In this document: piece after piece, positions 13,697-14,841 of the stretch
Layout: the number at the start of each line of letters is the position of its first letter
Numbering within the stretch: the stretch's first letter is position 1
DNA from: Alphaproteobacteria bacterium
GTDB taxonomy: Bacteria; Pseudomonadota; Alphaproteobacteria; Rhodobacterales; Rhodobacteraceae
NCBI GenBank assembly: GCA_030428025.1
Contig: JAUIBJ010000024.1
Location: 1 to 14,841 of the forward strand
DNA: 14,841 nucleotides
Direction: 5' to 3'
Made by a program: the position numbers and the translations under genes
Notes under the pieces: model-generated
The model's input: only the letters and a program-made list of their open reading frames with translations
What the model was told of the DNA's origin: nothing
The model's database searches: none

Positions 13697-14824
13697 TCAG
13701 CCGGTAAAGGCCCGGTGCCGCTTGGCCGCCTCCGCCACGGCGTCCCGATCCAGTTCCGCCCCAAGCCCGGGTGCCGCGGGCAGGGCCAGCCGGCCGGCCT
13801 TGGGCGCCAGATCCGGGGAGGCCACGATATCGCGCGCAAGAAGCTGCCACATGATCTGATTGCCGTCGTCGAGCCCGGCGATGGCGCGTGCCGCGTGATG
13901 CTCGGCGCAGGTGGTCAGGCCGGTGGTCATCGAGGAATGGATGCAGAGCGGCACGCCCGCCGCCTCGGCCGCCGCCGCGGCCTTCATCAGCGGGCGCAGC
14001 CCGCCGATCTCTCGCGGGCCCACGGCGATCATGTCGGCGCGGTGCACGGTCAGGGCGGTGTGCACCTCCTGCAGGGTGAAGACGCTCTGATCGGCGCCGA
14101 TGGCGATGGGCGAGCGCGCCGCCACATGGGCCAATGCGGCCTGCGAGGTGCTGGGTGTGGGCTGTTCGATATATTCGATGTCGTAAGGCGCCAGCCGGGC
14201 GATCATCCGCAGCGCCATGGCCTGATCCCACGCCTCGTTGGCGTCGAGCCGGAGCCGCGCCTCCGGTGCCGCCGCGCGGACGGCGGCCACCGCCGCCATG
14301 TCGTAGTCGGCTCCGACACCGACCTTCAGATAAAGCACGGGATGGCCCTCGGCCACGGCGCTTGCGGCATCCTCGGCCAGCGCCTCGGGCGTCTGGCCCT
14401 GCAGGAAATGGAAATAGCCCACCTCCTCGCGCACCGCGCCGCCCAGCAGATCCCAGACCGGGCGGCCCAGGATCTTGCCCTGCGCGTCCAGCGCCGCCAT
14501 CTCCAGCCCGTTGCGCAACTGGTTGAAATAGCGGGGCATGTTGCCGCCGAAGACGAGGAAATGCTTGCGATAGGCGGCCTGCAGCGCCGCCGCGGCGTCG
14601 AAGACCGAGCGGCCCGTCATCTCGGCACCCAGCTTTTCCAGCACCCGTTTCTGCGCCCCGGCATCGGGGGCGGCGGGGGTTTCGCCATAGCCGGTGGTGC
14701 CATCCTCGCAGCCGAGCGCGATCAGGTTGACGGTGAAGGCCTCCTCGACCCCCTGCGACCAGACATAGGGCTGCCGCAGCGGCAGCCGCAGCGAGGTGAC
14801 GGTAATCTCGGTGACACGGGCCAT
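13697..14824 (-). CDS. Mandelate racemase/muconate lactonizing enzyme family protein (enolase superfamily)
   Basis: The 375-residue protein has the N-terminal capping domain (to about residue 125) and the TIM barrel of the enolase superfamily. Metal ligands are seen as D194 (RLDANEAW), E220 (YIEQP) and D245 (GADQS). The catalytic Lys at the end of the second barrel strand is K167 (LYLKVGVG), though the first Lys of the usual K-x-K is Tyr. At the sixth strand, where muconate-type enzymes have Lys, the sequence reads V-G-P-R-E-I-G-G, with Gly 269 at that place. His 296 (CIHSSMTTG) lies on the seventh strand. The reaction is therefore unclear: racemase, epimerase or dehydratase on an acid is possible. 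ATG at 14824 follows AAAGGA. It is first on the minus strand at the window edge. Confidence 0.88.
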   Translation of the reverse strand: MARVTEITVTSLRLPLRQPYVWSQGVEEAFTVNLIALGCEDGTTGYGETPAAPDAGAQKRVLEKLGAEMTGRSVFDAAAALQAAYRKHFLVFGGNMPRYFNQLRNGLEMAALDAQGKILGRPVWDLLGGAVREEVGYFHFLQGQTPEALAEDAASAVAEGHPVLYLKVGVGADYDMAAVAAVRAAAPEARLRLDANEAWDQAMALRMIARLAPYDIEYIEQPTPSTSQAALAHVAARSPIAIGADQSVFTLQEVHTALTVHRADMIAVGPREIGGLRPLMKAAAAAEAAGVPLCIHSSMTTGLTTCAEHHAARAIAGLDDGNQIMWQLLARDIVASPDLAPKAGRLALPAAPGLGAELDRDAVAEAAKRHRAFTG

Positions 14825-14841
14825 GGCGGGCAGTCCTTTCG

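Overview
The window looks like the chromosome of a GC-rich alphaproteobacterium, most likely a member of the Rhodobacterales (Roseobacter-type). The signs are the strong G/C bias at third codon positions, a class II (AroAII) DAHP synthase, a GlxA-type AraC regulator, a non-pyrrolysine MttB homologue, and short Flp-like proteins carrying a G-A-V-T-V-D-W motif. This placement comes from protein character and not from a database search. I saw no tRNA, rRNA, CRISPR array, insertion sequence or phage gene.

Layout. 1-859 (+) is the C-terminal part of a trimethylamine/betaine methyltransferase-family protein, convergent with a LysR regulator (875-1861, -). The LysR gene has a very clear promoter with a symmetric element between its -35 and -10 boxes. 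Upstream of it on the same strand lie two very small Flp-like pilin genes (1944-2153 and 2217-2396, -), the second only 59 codons. 2397-2628 is a non-coding spacer with short repeats.

2629-8962 (-) is a complete branched-chain amino acid-type (HAAT family) ABC transporter in an unusual order: binding protein (livK), ATPase (livG), an exported 182-aa protein of unknown function, ATPase (livF), a small lipoprotein, a 160-bp gap, then the permeases livH and livM. livG, the exported protein, livF and the lipoprotein are joined by 4-bp stop/start overlaps, so the two unknown envelope proteins look built into the transporter operon. Two hairpins that share sequence separate livK from livG. The gap before livH carries two perfect DnaA boxes facing each other, directly beside a consensus -35 box.

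9126-10220 (+) is a Tat-exported PQQ-dependent aldose/sorbosone dehydrogenase-like enzyme, followed by a small secreted protein (10285-10704, +). A GlxA-type AraC regulator (10736-11797, -) is divergent from the class II DAHP synthase (11911-13281, +), the entry step of the shikimate pathway. The right end holds, on the minus strand, an enolase-superfamily enzyme (13697-14824) that lacks one usual catalytic lysine, and a small protein made almost entirely of a DnaJ-type zinc finger (13383-13610 or 13646).

How it fits together. The transporter, the methyltransferase-family gene, the enolase-superfamily enzyme and the GlxA-like regulator would suit uptake and breakdown of amino acids or quaternary amines, but no shared operon proves this. 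The most unusual points are the envelope proteins inside the liv operon, the DnaA-box pair at livH, the LysR promoter architecture, the orphan pilin pair, the active-site change in the enolase-superfamily enzyme, and the J-domain-less DnaJ zinc finger.
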